Assembly: GCA_947259795.1 (NCBI GenBank)
Contig: CAMYNJ010000005.1
Span: 1 to 39,001, forward strand
Length of the DNA: 39,001 nucleotides
Direction of reading: 5' to 3'
DNA from: an uncultured Alphaproteobacteria bacterium
GTDB lineage: Bacteria; Pseudomonadota; Alphaproteobacteria; UBA8366; JADFVY01
Shown: piece by piece, positions 17,344 through 24,823 of the stretch
Layout: the number at the start of each line of letters is the position of its first letter
How positions within the stretch are numbered: position 1 is the stretch's first letter
Position numbers and translations under genes: made by a program
Notes under the pieces: model-generated
Database searches by the model: none
What the model saw: the letters and a program-made list of their open reading frames with translations, nothing else
What the model was told of the DNA's origin: nothing

Positions 17344-17952
17344 CTAAGCTGGCGACAGCCGGAATACCGCCCCGTAATGGAAGGGCGGCAGTTCGACGAG
17401 TTTATCCAGTTTGAAGCCGGCAGGCTCGACCACGGCGCGTGTCTGCTCCGGCGTCATGCGCATTTCCGACTTCGGGCCGCGGGGCTGGCTCAGGACCGGC
17501 GTCTCCTCGCGCGGGCGCGCATGCCAGTTCACGATGGCGAACAGGCCGTCGGGCTTCAGGGTTGCTGCCACCGCGGCCGCCAGCGCGGCCTGGTCGGGCA
17601 CCCCGTGGAAGGTGTTGGCGATGAGCACGAAGTCGACCTTTTCCGGCAGCAGGGCTGGCAGATCCCGCGCGTCGCCCGTTATCCAGCCCGCGACTCGTGT
17701 TCCCGCACGTGCCACCTCTTCCCTGGCCTGGGCCAGCATGTCGGGGTCCAGGTCCAGGCCATAGCAGCGCCCCCCGGTCATCCGCGCCAGCGGCGCGGTA
17801 AACCAGCCGTCGCCACAGCACAGATCCAGCACCGTCATGTCCGGTGTTATCCCGAGCGCCCGAAGCGTGCCTTCGGGGTCCGGCCAGAGCGCGGACCACC
17901 AATCGCGGTCCGGCATACCGGTAGCCGGGAAGGTAGCCTCGCGCTCCGTCAT
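17344..17952 (-). CDS. Class I SAM-dependent methyltransferase downstream of phaC
   Basis: This 202-residue protein has the SAM-binding motif MTVLDLCCGDGWFTAPLAR, the acidic ribose-binding residue region CYGLDLDPDMLAQAR, and IANTFHGVPDQ in the catalytic strand. Its target is unknown. The start is at ATG 17952 (MTEREATFPATGMPDRDWW); a longer open frame to 18102 overlaps phaC and has no methyltransferase homology. It starts 20 bp after the phaC stop in the same direction, so the two probably form an operon. It faces the low-GC methyltransferase at 16433 and is not similar to it apart from the common fold. Confidence 0.88.
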   Translation of the reverse strand: MTEREATFPATGMPDRDWWSALWPDPEGTLRALGITPDMTVLDLCCGDGWFTAPLARMTGGRCYGLDLDPDMLAQAREEVARAGTRVAGWITGDARDLPALLPEKVDFVLIANTFHGVPDQAALAAAVAATLKPDGLFAIVNWHARPREETPVLSQPRGPKSEMRMTPEQTRAVVEPAGFKLDKLVELPPFHYGAVFRLSPA

Positions 17953-17972
17953 GCCACAACCATGCGCGCCGC

Positions 17973-19772
17973 CTAGCTCACCTTGACCTTGACGTAGGAC
18001 CCCGGCGCGTCCTCGATCACCTTCAGCTTGCCGTCGCCTGGCTTGCGCGCGTCGATTTTGGCCCTGCCTCGCTTGGCAATCCACTTGTTCCATTCCGGCC
18101 ACCAGGACCCCTTGTGCTCGGTGGCGCCGGCCAGCCAGTTATCCGGGGATTTCGGGCATTTGGCGTTGGTCCAGTGCGAGTATTTCTCCGCCGCCGGCGG
18201 GTTGACGACGCCGGCGATGTGGCCCGATGCCGCCAGGGTGAATGTGACGGACCCGGAATAGAGCTGGGTCGCGTGGTAGGTGGTTATCCAAGGCGCGATA
18301 TGGTCCTCGCGGGTCGCCAGGATGAAGGTCGGCGTCTTGATTTTGCGCAGATCGATCGGCACGCCGCCCAGCGTGATCCCGCCCGGCTGCGACAGCTTGT
18401 TCTCGACGTACATCTTGCGCAGATAGAAGCTGTGCATGGCCGCCGGCATGCGGGTCGAATCGGAGTTCCAGTACAGCAGGTCGAAGGGGAAGGGGTCCTT
18501 GCCCAGCAGGTAGTTGTTCACCACGAAGGACCAGATCAGGTCGTTGGCCCGCAGCATGTTGAAGGTGGTCGCCATTTCCGACCCCTCCAGATAACCGCGC
18601 TCGGTCATGCGCTCTTCCAGCGCGGCCAGCTGCGCCTCGTCGATGAATACGCCCAACTCGCCCGGGTCGGTGAAATCCACCAGGGTCGTGAAATAGGTCG
18701 CCGTCGCCACCCGGTCGTCGCCCTTTTCCGCCATATAGGCCAGCGTCGAGGCCAGCAGGGTGCCGCCCAGGCAATAGCCGATGACATTCACCTTGTCCTC
18801 GGCCGTCGCCTCACCGACCGCGTCCAGCGCCGCCAGCACGCCCTCGAACATGTAATCCTCGAAGGTCTTGGCGGCCAGCTTCTCGTCCGGATTGACCCAC
18901 GAGACGCAGAAAACGGTGTGTCCCTGTTCGGTCGCCCAGCGGATGAAGGAGTTCTTCTCGCGCAAATCCAGGATGTAATATTTGTTGATCCAGGGCGGCA
19001 CGATCAGCAGCGGCCGCTTGAAGACCTTTTCGGTCATCGGCTCGAACTGCAGCAGCTGGATCAGATCGTTCTGGAAGACCACCTTGCCCGGCGTGGTGGC
19101 CAGATTGCCACCGACCTCGAAGGCGTCCTGGTCGGTCATTTTGATCTTCAACCGGCCCTCGCCGCGCTCCATATCGTCCAGCAGGTTCTGGAGCCCGCGA
19201 ACCAGGTTCTCGCCCTTGCTGTCCAGCGTTTCGCGCAATACCTCAGGATTGGTCATGACGAAATTCGACGGCGCCATCGCATCGACGAACTGGCGGGTAT
19301 AGAAATCGACCTTCTTGGCGGTCTGGTCGTCCAGCCCTTCGACTTCCTTGACGGTGTTCTGCATCCAGCGCGCGGTCAGCAGGTAGGACTGCTTGATGAA
19401 ATCGAAGACGTTGTTTTCTTCCCAGGCCGCGTCCTTGAAGCGGCGGTCATCGTGGGCCGGTGCGATGGTCGCCTCGACCTCCTCGCCCATCAGGCGCCGG
19501 GTGGCGTTCTGCCACAAGGTCATATAGTCCTGCCACAGTTCGAACTGGGCCTGCACGATCTTGTGCGGATCCTGCATGAGATGCCGGGTCATCGTGAAGA
19601 AGGCCTCGCCGACATTCAGGGGGTCGGCATGGCCCATCCCGCCGCCCTCGGCCTGGCGGGTCAGGAAATCCTGCACCAGCGCCTGGCTGCGCTCGGCGAT
19701 GTCGGACATGGCGCGGGTGAAATCTCCGTTGCCGTCGGTCTTTTCTTTCTTGGTCTCGGTCGTATCGGCCAT
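17973..19772 (-). CDS. phaC: Class I poly(3-hydroxyalkanoate) synthase
   Basis: This enzyme polymerises 3-hydroxyacyl-CoA into carbon-storage granules. The 599-residue product fits class I synthases. The alpha/beta-hydrolase core carries the lipase-box-like nucleophile motif IGYCLGGTLL with C334, and completes the triad with D490 (LATREDHIAPW) and H518 (AASGHIAGVVNPP). The N-terminal region (EAFFTMTRHLMQDPHKIVQAQ) is the PhaC_N domain, and an invariant tryptophan stretch FCVSWVNPD is present. A GAGGT ribosome-binding site stands eight bases before ATG 19772. phaA, phaB and phasin genes are not in the window. The downstream methyltransferase is probably in the same transcript. Confidence 0.96.
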   Translation of the reverse strand: MADTTETKKEKTDGNGDFTRAMSDIAERSQALVQDFLTRQAEGGGMGHADPLNVGEAFFTMTRHLMQDPHKIVQAQFELWQDYMTLWQNATRRLMGEEVEATIAPAHDDRRFKDAAWEENNVFDFIKQSYLLTARWMQNTVKEVEGLDDQTAKKVDFYTRQFVDAMAPSNFVMTNPEVLRETLDSKGENLVRGLQNLLDDMERGEGRLKIKMTDQDAFEVGGNLATTPGKVVFQNDLIQLLQFEPMTEKVFKRPLLIVPPWINKYYILDLREKNSFIRWATEQGHTVFCVSWVNPDEKLAAKTFEDYMFEGVLAALDAVGEATAEDKVNVIGYCLGGTLLASTLAYMAEKGDDRVATATYFTTLVDFTDPGELGVFIDEAQLAALEERMTERGYLEGSEMATTFNMLRANDLIWSFVVNNYLLGKDPFPFDLLYWNSDSTRMPAAMHSFYLRKMYVENKLSQPGGITLGGVPIDLRKIKTPTFILATREDHIAPWITTYHATQLYSGSVTFTLAASGHIAGVVNPPAAEKYSHWTNAKCPKSPDNWLAGATEHKGSWWPEWNKWIAKRGRAKIDARKPGDGKLKVIEDAPGSYVKVKVS

Positions 19773-19789
19773 TCGCTCTTACCTCGGTA

Positions 19790-19800
19790 TGACTCAGTCA
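19790..19800. promoter_or_regulatory. Perfect odd palindrome in the phaC leader
   Basis: TGACTCAGTCA is a perfect 5-1-5 palindrome 17 bp before the phaC start codon, in the divergent region between phaC and the OmpA-like lipoprotein gene. A dimeric regulator could bind here. No regulator gene is adjacent and chance occurrence is possible. Confidence 0.25.
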
Positions 19801-19885
19801 GGCATAATTGCGCGCGGACCGGATGTCCCGCACGAAGTGATAACCATATCCTCCCTGAAATCACCGGCGTGGACATAGCATGGAT

Positions 19886-19914
19886 TTGATATACTTTTCC
19901 AGCCCTGCTATGCG
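19886..19914 (+). promoter_or_regulatory. Candidate promoter of the OmpA-like lipoprotein gene
   Basis: TTGATA (19886-19891) and TATGCG (19909-19914) are separated by 17 bp and stand about 30 bp before the TTG start. The -10 match is only partial, so this is tentative. Confidence 0.35.
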
Positions 19915-19945
19915 ATAACATCCGGAAAACGAGGGATCAGGAGTC

Positions 19946-20605
19946 TTGCCGCCAAATTCCGCCATAGCCCGTTCCGTCCTCCTGCTGTCGGCGCTGACAC
20001 TGGGTCTGCTGCTGGCCGGCTGCACGGATTACGACGTGCCGGGCGCCGACAAGCCCTGGCCGAAACTGAGCGACTTTCCCGACCGCCCGGATCCTGAGGA
20101 AACCGACCAGCGCCGCCGCAAGCTCTACCAACAATATGGCGATCTGGAACGCGCCCTGCCGGAACCGGTGGAACGGCCCGCCCGTCCGCCGGCGGATGCG
20201 CTCAAAGTGGCGGTGATCCAGTTCCCGCGGGCCGGGGCCGAACTGGACGAGGGGACCCGGGATATCCTTTCCCAGGTGGCCGCCTACGCCCAGCAGGCGC
20301 GCGCCAACGTAATGCTGTTCGGCTATTCCAGCCTCAGCATCGAGCTGGCGGCGGGCCGCAGCGCCAACGAGGCGGCGCGCAATATCGCGGCGGCGCGGCT
20401 GCGTGCCGTGGGAGTGGCCCTGGCCGAAGACGGTGTCCCCGTCGACCGGATACGGCTCATTGCCCGTGGCCGCCTGGATCCCGTCTATCTGGAAACCGAG
20501 CCCACCGGCGAAGCCGGAAACCGGCGCGTGGAGATATGGTTCACGCGCGGAGAAACCCGGCTCAACCGCCCAACTCGGCAAAGCGCGCCAGATATCGGCT
20601 CTTAG
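19946..20605 (+). CDS. OmpA-family outer-membrane lipoprotein
   Basis: This 219-residue protein has a lipoprotein signal peptide (hydrophobic stretch LLLSALTLGLLLAGC, lipobox cysteine about residue 26), a proline-rich charged linker (residues about 30-85), and a C-terminal OmpA-like peptidoglycan-binding domain. That domain starts VAVIQFPRAGAELDEGTRDIL and ends GNRRVEIWFT, with the NEAARNIAAARLRAV helix typical of the fold. It probably tethers the outer membrane to the wall. The start is a TTG, with GAGGGATCAGGAG upstream; no better ATG is in frame before the signal peptide. Its 3' end overlaps the convergent HD-domain gene by 44 bp. Confidence 0.85.
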   Translation: MPPNSAIARSVLLLSALTLGLLLAGCTDYDVPGADKPWPKLSDFPDRPDPEETDQRRRKLYQQYGDLERALPEPVERPARPPADALKVAVIQFPRAGAELDEGTRDILSQVAAYAQQARANVMLFGYSSLSIELAAGRSANEAARNIAAARLRAVGVALAEDGVPVDRIRLIARGRLDPVYLETEPTGEAGNRRVEIWFTRGETRLNRPTRQSAPDIGS

Positions 20606-21146
20606 CGTCGGCCGGCGGCCAGGGGGTGAGATATTGCCTGGCCAATGATTGCGGTACGTTTGGCGGCCTGCCGAAATAGCGTTTCGCTTCCGTCTCGCCG
20701 AAACCCGCCAGATGAACGGCCTCCAGCCAGGCGGCGGCGCGGTCGGCCCGCTTGATCGCCGCGGCCGCCGATTGCGGCAGGACGGCGGGCAGTCCGAAAC
20801 GGATGCGGATCGTCGCCGTCAGCCGGTTTTCCAGCTCCTTGTAGTCCAGCCCCACCGCCGCCTTGAAGGGCGTGACCAGATCGCCCACCACATATTCCGC
20901 CGCATCATGCAGCAGGGCGGCCAGCCACCAGCGTTCCGGCAGGCCCTGCTGGCCGGCGATGGCCTCGACCAGCAGGGAATGCTGGGCGACATTGTAGGCC
21001 CAGTGGCCCGACGTCTGGCCGTTCCAGCGCGCGACTCGCGACAGGCCGTGGGCGATGTCCTCGATCTCCACATCGACCGGTGAGGGGTCCAGCAAATCCA
21101 GCCGCCGCCCGCTCAACATGCGCTGCCAGGCTCTGTTTTCAGGCAT
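20562..21146 (-). CDS. HD-domain phosphohydrolase (YfbR-like)
   Basis: This 194-residue cytoplasmic metal-dependent phosphohydrolase shows the HD signature in order: H in WAYNVAQHSLLVEAI, the HD pair in LAALLHDAAEYVVGD, and a later Asp in KRADRAAAWLEAV. The closest recognised group is the YfbR-type 5'-deoxynucleotidases and related HD hydrolases; the nucleotide substrate is inferred, not seen. ATG 21146 (MPENRAWQRML) has AGAGGA upstream; the open frame extends to 21443 but would run into dusA and lacks homology. The gene overlaps the 3' end of the lipoprotein gene tail to tail. Confidence 0.88.
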   Translation of the reverse strand: MPENRAWQRMLSGRRLDLLDPSPVDVEIEDIAHGLSRVARWNGQTSGHWAYNVAQHSLLVEAIAGQQGLPERWWLAALLHDAAEYVVGDLVTPFKAAVGLDYKELENRLTATIRIRFGLPAVLPQSAAAAIKRADRAAAWLEAVHLAGFGETEAKRYFGRPPNVPQSLARQYLTPWPPADAKSRYLARFAELGG

Positions 21147-21254
21147 CCCGTCCTCTCTGCAGATTGCCGTGATTCCGGCGCACAATATAGCGATGGCGGG
21201 CGGCCGCAAGCCAAAGCTGTTTTCCCCGGCGCTTGCGTTCCCTACATTAGGGCG

Positions 21255-22250
21255 ATGACTTCGCCGAATGAACCCGACCGCCGCCTTTCCGTGGCGCCGA
21301 TGATGGAATGGACCGACCGCCATTGCCGGGTGTTCCTGCGCGCCATCACCAAACGCACGCTGCTTTATACCGAGATGGTGCATAGCGGCGCCATCCTGCG
21401 GGGCGATGCCGGGCGGCATCTGGGCCATGACCCGGTCGAACATCCGCTGGCGTTGCAGCTCGGCGGTTCCGACCCGGCGGACCTCGCCGCGGCGGCGCGC
21501 ATGGGCCGGGATTACGGCTATGACGAAATCAATCTCAATATCGGCTGCCCCAGCGAGCGGGTCAGTGCCGGCCGGTTCGGCGCCTGCCTGATGGCCGAAC
21601 CCGGACTGGTCGCCGACTGCGTGGCCGCCATGGCGGAGGCGGTGGATGTCCCGGTGACGGTGAAGTCGCGCATCGGCATCGACGACCGGGATTCATACAA
21701 CAATCTGGCGGGCTTCATCGAAACGGTTTCGGCGCGTGGCTGCCGGACCTTCATCATCCATGCGCGCAAGGCCTGGCTGTCAGGCCTCAGCCCGAAGCAG
21801 AACCGCGAGGTCCCGCCGCTGCGCCACGACATCGTGCGACGCGTCAAGGCCGACTTCCCGCAACTGCAAGTCATCCTGAACGGCGGTGTCGAATCGTTGG
21901 CGGAGGCCGAGGCGCATCTCGCTCATCTCGACGGCGTGATGATCGGTCGGTCGGCCTATCAAGACCCGTGGATGTTGCGGGATGCGGATGCGCGAATTTT
22001 CGCTGGCCCGGCCGGGCCGGAGTCGCGCCATGCGGTGATCGACGGCCTGCTGCCCTATATCGAGGCGCAATGCGCGGCCGGCGTGCCGTTGCAGCGCATG
22101 ACGCGCCATATGATCGGCCTTTTCAACGGCTTGGCCGGCGCCCGCGCATGGCGCCGACATCTCAGCGAGAATGCCTGCCGCCGGGGCGCCGGGCCGGAGG
22201 TGCTGCAAACCGCCGCCGGGCTGGTGCCGTCGGTTCGCGAAGCTGCGTAA
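21255..22250 (+). CDS. dusA: tRNA-dihydrouridine(20/20a) synthase
   Basis: This flavoenzyme reduces uridine 20/20a in the tRNA D-loop. The 331-residue product fits DusA: an FMN TIM barrel starting LSVAPMMEWTDRHCRVFLR, the catalytic cysteine C98 in INLNIGCPSERVSAGRFGACLM, the HARKAWLSGLSPKQNREVPPL segment specific to DusA, and ILNGGVESL plus GVMIGRSAYQDPW near the barrel end. The C-terminal helical domain binds tRNA. It starts at ATG 21255 about 110 bp from the divergent HD gene. A small GC-rich imperfect hairpin about 35-55 bp after the stop lacks a T-tract. Confidence 0.96.
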   Translation: MTSPNEPDRRLSVAPMMEWTDRHCRVFLRAITKRTLLYTEMVHSGAILRGDAGRHLGHDPVEHPLALQLGGSDPADLAAAARMGRDYGYDEINLNIGCPSERVSAGRFGACLMAEPGLVADCVAAMAEAVDVPVTVKSRIGIDDRDSYNNLAGFIETVSARGCRTFIIHARKAWLSGLSPKQNREVPPLRHDIVRRVKADFPQLQVILNGGVESLAEAEAHLAHLDGVMIGRSAYQDPWMLRDADARIFAGPAGPESRHAVIDGLLPYIEAQCAAGVPLQRMTRHMIGLFNGLAGARAWRRHLSENACRRGAGPEVLQTAAGLVPSVREAA

Positions 22251-22383
22251 CGGAATTTCACGACACTGTTATCAGGCTTGATGCTAGGCGCGCGGCTTTG
22301 CGCGCTACGGTTTCCTTAGCGCCCGTCGCGCCATACTGAACCGAACGCTGGCGGGTTGGGCTAAGAGAAACCGGGAGGACTTT

Positions 22384-23439
22384 ATGCATCCGTTCAAGAC
22401 CAATTTGCTGGCGACCACCGTCGTGCCGCTGGCACTCGCCGTCACCGCCGGCCTGACCGCCGCCGCCATCACCGGCGTTGTCGCACCCAGGCCGGCCCTG
22501 TCGGCGTGCGCACCCTGCAATCCCTGTGCGGCGAAGAACCCCTGCAACCCTTGCGCGGCTGCGAACCCGTGCAATCCTTGCGCGGCTGCGAACCCGTGCA
22601 ATCCTTGCGCTGTAAAAAAGGCAGCGGCCAATCCATGTAATCCTTGTGCCGCTGCCAATCCCTGCAATCCCTGCGCTGCGGGAATTCAGGTAGCCGCTGC
22701 GTCGTCGACTCGTTGCGTTATCCCGCGGCTGGCGAAGGCCGCCGCTGCCAATCCCTGCAACCCCTGCGCGGCGAAGAATCCATGCAACCCCTGCGCGGCC
22801 AGTGCCTGCAATCCCTGCGCGGCGAGGAATCCCTGTAATCCCTGTGCGGCGAAGAATCCCTGCAACCCCTGTGCAGCCGCAAATCCCTGTAATCCTTGTG
22901 CGGCCAATCCCTGCAATCCTTGCGGTGCCGGGGCGGCGGTCGAACTGACCAACGCCGAGGCCGCCAATGCCTATGACTGCGTGATCGGCCAAATGCGGGC
23001 GGCCTATGCGAAGTCGGGCGATGCCACGGCGGCCAGCTATACCGGCTGGCGTCGCTACAGCAAGGTGTCCTACCAGTCCTCGACCCATGGCGAGCGGTAC
23101 GTTCAGAATTACGCCAACGCCACCGCGCGGGGCTATGGCGCCTTCGAGAACGCCGGCGTGATGCCCGCCGGTTCGATCCTCGCCAAGGACAGCTTCAGCG
23201 TCAACGGCAAGGGCAATGTAACTGTCGGGCCGTTGTTCATGATGGAGAAGATGCCGGCCGGCTTCAATGCCGAGAGCGGCAACTGGAAATACACCATGAT
23301 CATGCCGAACGGTTCGGTGTTCGGCGTGACCAACGCGAAGAATTCGGCGGGCATGCAGTTCTGCGTCGAGTGCCACGCTGCGGTGGCCGAGGAGCAGGAT
23401 CACATGATGCTGCTGCCTGAAGAATTCCGAAAGAATTGA
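22384..23439 (+). CDS. Secreted CNPC-repeat protein with C-terminal cytochrome P460-like domain
   Basis: This 351-residue protein has three parts. Residues 1-41 form a long export signal with a hydrophobic core. Residues 42-180 contain thirteen CNPC units, mostly as the 9-mer NPCNPCAAx, giving 28 cysteines; a 23-residue spacer (about 99-121) with one extra cysteine interrupts the array. Residues about 185-351 resemble cytochrome P460: [41 protein letters not shown], and a haem-attachment motif C327-V-E-C-H331. P460 cytochromes are periplasmic c-type haem proteins linked to hydroxylamine/NO chemistry or of unknown role. The CNPC units are CXXC without histidine, so they are not haem sites; metal binding, redox buffering or structural disulfides are possible. 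GGGAGG stands six bases upstream of the ATG. A terminator follows, so it is monocistronic or nearly so. Confidence 0.9.
   Translation: MHPFKTNLLATTVVPLALAVTAGLTAAAITGVVAPRPALSACAPCNPCAAKNPCNPCAAANPCNPCAAANPCNPCAVKKAAANPCNPCAAANPCNPCAAGIQVAAASSTRCVIPRLAKAAAANPCNPCAAKNPCNPCAASACNPCAARNPCNPCAAKNPCNPCAAANPCNPCAANPCNPCGAGAAVELTNAEAANAYDCVIGQMRAAYAKSGDATAASYTGWRRYSKVSYQSSTHGERYVQNYANATARGYGAFENAGVMPAGSILAKDSFSVNGKGNVTVGPLFMMEKMPAGFNAESGNWKYTMIMPNGSVFGVTNAKNSAGMQFCVECHAAVAEEQDHMMLLPEEFRKN
22507..22923 (+). repeat. 27-bp coding tandem repeat array (NPCNPCAAx)
   Basis: About thirteen in-frame copies of a 27-bp unit encode the cysteine-rich array. Two neighbouring copies share a stretch of at least 31 identical bases (22553-22583 and 22580-22610), while the others differ mainly at third codon positions (AAC/AAT, CCC/CCG/CCA, TGC/TGT). 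One unit is shortened (ACNPCAAR), and one interval is an unrelated spacer at about 22678-22746. It is not a CRISPR array: the units are contiguous, lack unique spacers and keep one reading frame. Confidence 0.92.
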
Positions 23440-23451
23440 CCCAACTCCCTT

Positions 23452-23490
23452 GGGGGCGGGATCCTGCCCGGCCCGCCCCCGCTCTTTTTT
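23452..23490 (+). terminator. Rho-independent terminator after the CNPC/P460 gene
   Basis: A perfect 9-bp stem, GGGGGCGGG (23452-23460) with CCCGCCCCC (23472-23480), has an 11-base loop. The sequence GCTCTTTTTT follows directly. It lies 12 bp after the stop codon and just before the Sel1-like reading frame. Confidence 0.88.
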
Positions 23491-23498
23491 CCCGACTC

Positions 23499-24005
23499 GT
23501 GACCAGCCGCTTTTCAGTGATGGTATTCTCGCTGGATTTGCTGGCCGGTTTGCCCGCGCGGGCGGATTTTTCCGATGGCCTGGCAGCCTATGACGCCGGC
23601 GACTACTACGCGGCCTATCTGGAGTGGCTGCCGTCGGCCGAGGCTGGTGACGGCGACGCCCAGTCCGCGATTGCCGATCTTTATCTTTCCGAACTGTTGA
23701 CCCTGCCGGCCGGCCTGAACGAGCAGCGACGTCTTCGGCGCACCGCGCTGTGGTGGTATCGCCAGGCGGCCCAATGCGGCCATATTGTCGCCCAGTTGAA
23801 TCTGGGGGATCTCCATGCGCGTGGCGTTGGTGTGGTGGCGGACCCGGTGCAGGCCTGGATGTGGCTCGGGCTGGCGGCGCGCGGCGCGAACGCCTGGGCC
23901 GCGTCGCGCCAGGCGGAGGTTGGGCAAACCATGACCTCGACCCAGTTGGCGGAGGGGCAGGCGCTGCTGGATGGCTGGACGGCATCGGACAGCTGCGGGC
24001 GATAG
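23499..24005 (+). CDS. Sel1-like repeat protein, probably exported
   Basis: This product of about 168 residues begins with a short hydrophobic export-like segment (MVFSLDLLAGLPARADF). Sel1-like helical repeats follow: DGLAAYDAGDYYAAYLEWLPSAEAGDGDAQSAIADLY, then ALWWYRQAAQCGHIVAQLNLGDLHARGVGVVADPVQAWMWLGLAARG. Such repeats act as protein-protein interaction scaffolds. The frame opens at 23436, but the strong terminator at 23452-23490 argues for a start at GTG 23499 or ATG 23520. Neither start has a good ribosome-binding site, and there is almost no room for a promoter after the terminator, so expression may rely on read-through. It is the nearest downstream neighbour of the CNPC/P460 gene. Confidence 0.72.
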   Translation: MTSRFSVMVFSLDLLAGLPARADFSDGLAAYDAGDYYAAYLEWLPSAEAGDGDAQSAIADLYLSELLTLPAGLNEQRRLRRTALWWYRQAAQCGHIVAQLNLGDLHARGVGVVADPVQAWMWLGLAARGANAWAASRQAEVGQTMTSTQLAEGQALLDGWTASDSCGR

Positions 24006-24112
24006 CAGGCCAACAGGTTTTTTCCGCAATTTTCAAGTGCGGACTGGACGGGGCTTGGTCCATCCGGCAAAAAGCCTGTATACCGGTCTTGTCTTCGACA
24101 ACGGATTTCATC

Positions 24113-24823
24113 ATGCCTGGTTTCTTCCAGACCCTCAGCCGCGACCTGCGCGCACCCTTTCATCGCAAGCGCGCCTTTGAATTGCTGAATCAACTGCACA
24201 GCGAGAATCTGCCGTTGGAAGGCATCGTCGAGCGGGCCATCAAGCTCGGCTCCAACGGCTGGTATCGGGTGCGCTCGCTGCAGGTTCTTTCCGAAATTAC
24301 CGCCCTGGCCCGTGAGGTAGAGGCCCTGAAGCCGAAGGTCATTCTCGAAATCGGCACGGCGCGCGGCGGCACGTCGCTGATCTGGGCGCATCTGGCGGAA
24401 AAGAAGCTGATTACCTGCGACCTGCTGGACAAGAAGGGATTCGGCGATCTCGTCCGGGCCTTCCCGCCGCCCGGGTCGCAGTGCGAGGTTTCGGTGATGA
24501 TCGGCGATTCGCACAGCGGCGCGTTCCTGGAGCGCGTGCGCAAGGAACTGAACGGCGAGCCGGTCGACTTCCTGTTCATCGACGGCGACCATACCGAGGC
24601 CGGCGTGCGCCAGGATTACGAGGATTACAGCCCGCTGGTGCGGCCCGGCGGCCTGATCGCCTTCCACGACATCGTCGACGACCAGCCCCTGCCGACCAAC
24701 GAGGTGCAGCATTTCTGGAAGAAGCTGAGCCCCGGCCAGGAGACCAAGGAATTCATCGACAGCCCGGACCAGTGCGGCTTCGGCATCGGCGTCCTGCGCG
24801 TCCCGGAAACTGCCGCAAACTAA
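24113..24823 (+). CDS. Class I SAM-dependent methyltransferase (Methyltransf_24/CmcI-like)
   Basis: This 236-residue protein has the SAM motif ILEIGTARGGTSLIWAHLAEKK, a downstream acidic strand FLFIDGDHTEAGVRQDYEDY, and a metal-ligand-like segment LIAFHDIVDD. This pattern is shared by cephalosporin-hydroxylase-like (CmcI) and O-methyltransferase proteins often found in polysaccharide clusters. The first 60 residues form helices that precede the Rossmann fold. ATG 24113 (MPGFFQTLSRDLR) is used; the open frame extends much further upstream but overlaps the Sel1 gene. Its TAA stop overlaps the stop of the convergent glycosyltransferase gene, and a role in sugar modification is inferred from this context only. 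Confidence 0.85.
   Translation: MPGFFQTLSRDLRAPFHRKRAFELLNQLHSENLPLEGIVERAIKLGSNGWYRVRSLQVLSEITALAREVEALKPKVILEIGTARGGTSLIWAHLAEKKLITCDLLDKKGFGDLVRAFPPPGSQCEVSVMIGDSHSGAFLERVRKELNGEPVDFLFIDGDHTEAGVRQDYEDYSPLVRPGGLIAFHDIVDDQPLPTNEVQHFWKKLSPGQETKEFIDSPDQCGFGIGVLRVPETAAN

Noticed and set aside
18114-19889. Plus-strand open frame of 591 codons
   Set aside because: Antisense of phaC, with shadow-type amino-acid composition.
22285-22307. GC-rich hairpin after dusA as a terminator
   Set aside because: The stem has a bulge and no T-tract follows.
22507-22923. Possible CRISPR array, because of regular 27-bp repeats
   Set aside because: Repeats are contiguous, in one coding frame, with silent-site variation and no unique spacers; no cas genes are nearby.
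22507-22923. Multihaem cytochrome interpretation of the CNPC motifs
   Set aside because: c-type haem attachment needs CXXCH; here the residue after the second cysteine is alanine or glycine in nearly all units.
22258-24114. Minus-strand open frame of 618 codons with Gly/Ile/Ala repeats
   Set aside because: It mirrors the CNPC repeats on the opposite strand; the repeats explain its regularity, and it has no ribosome-binding site or domain.
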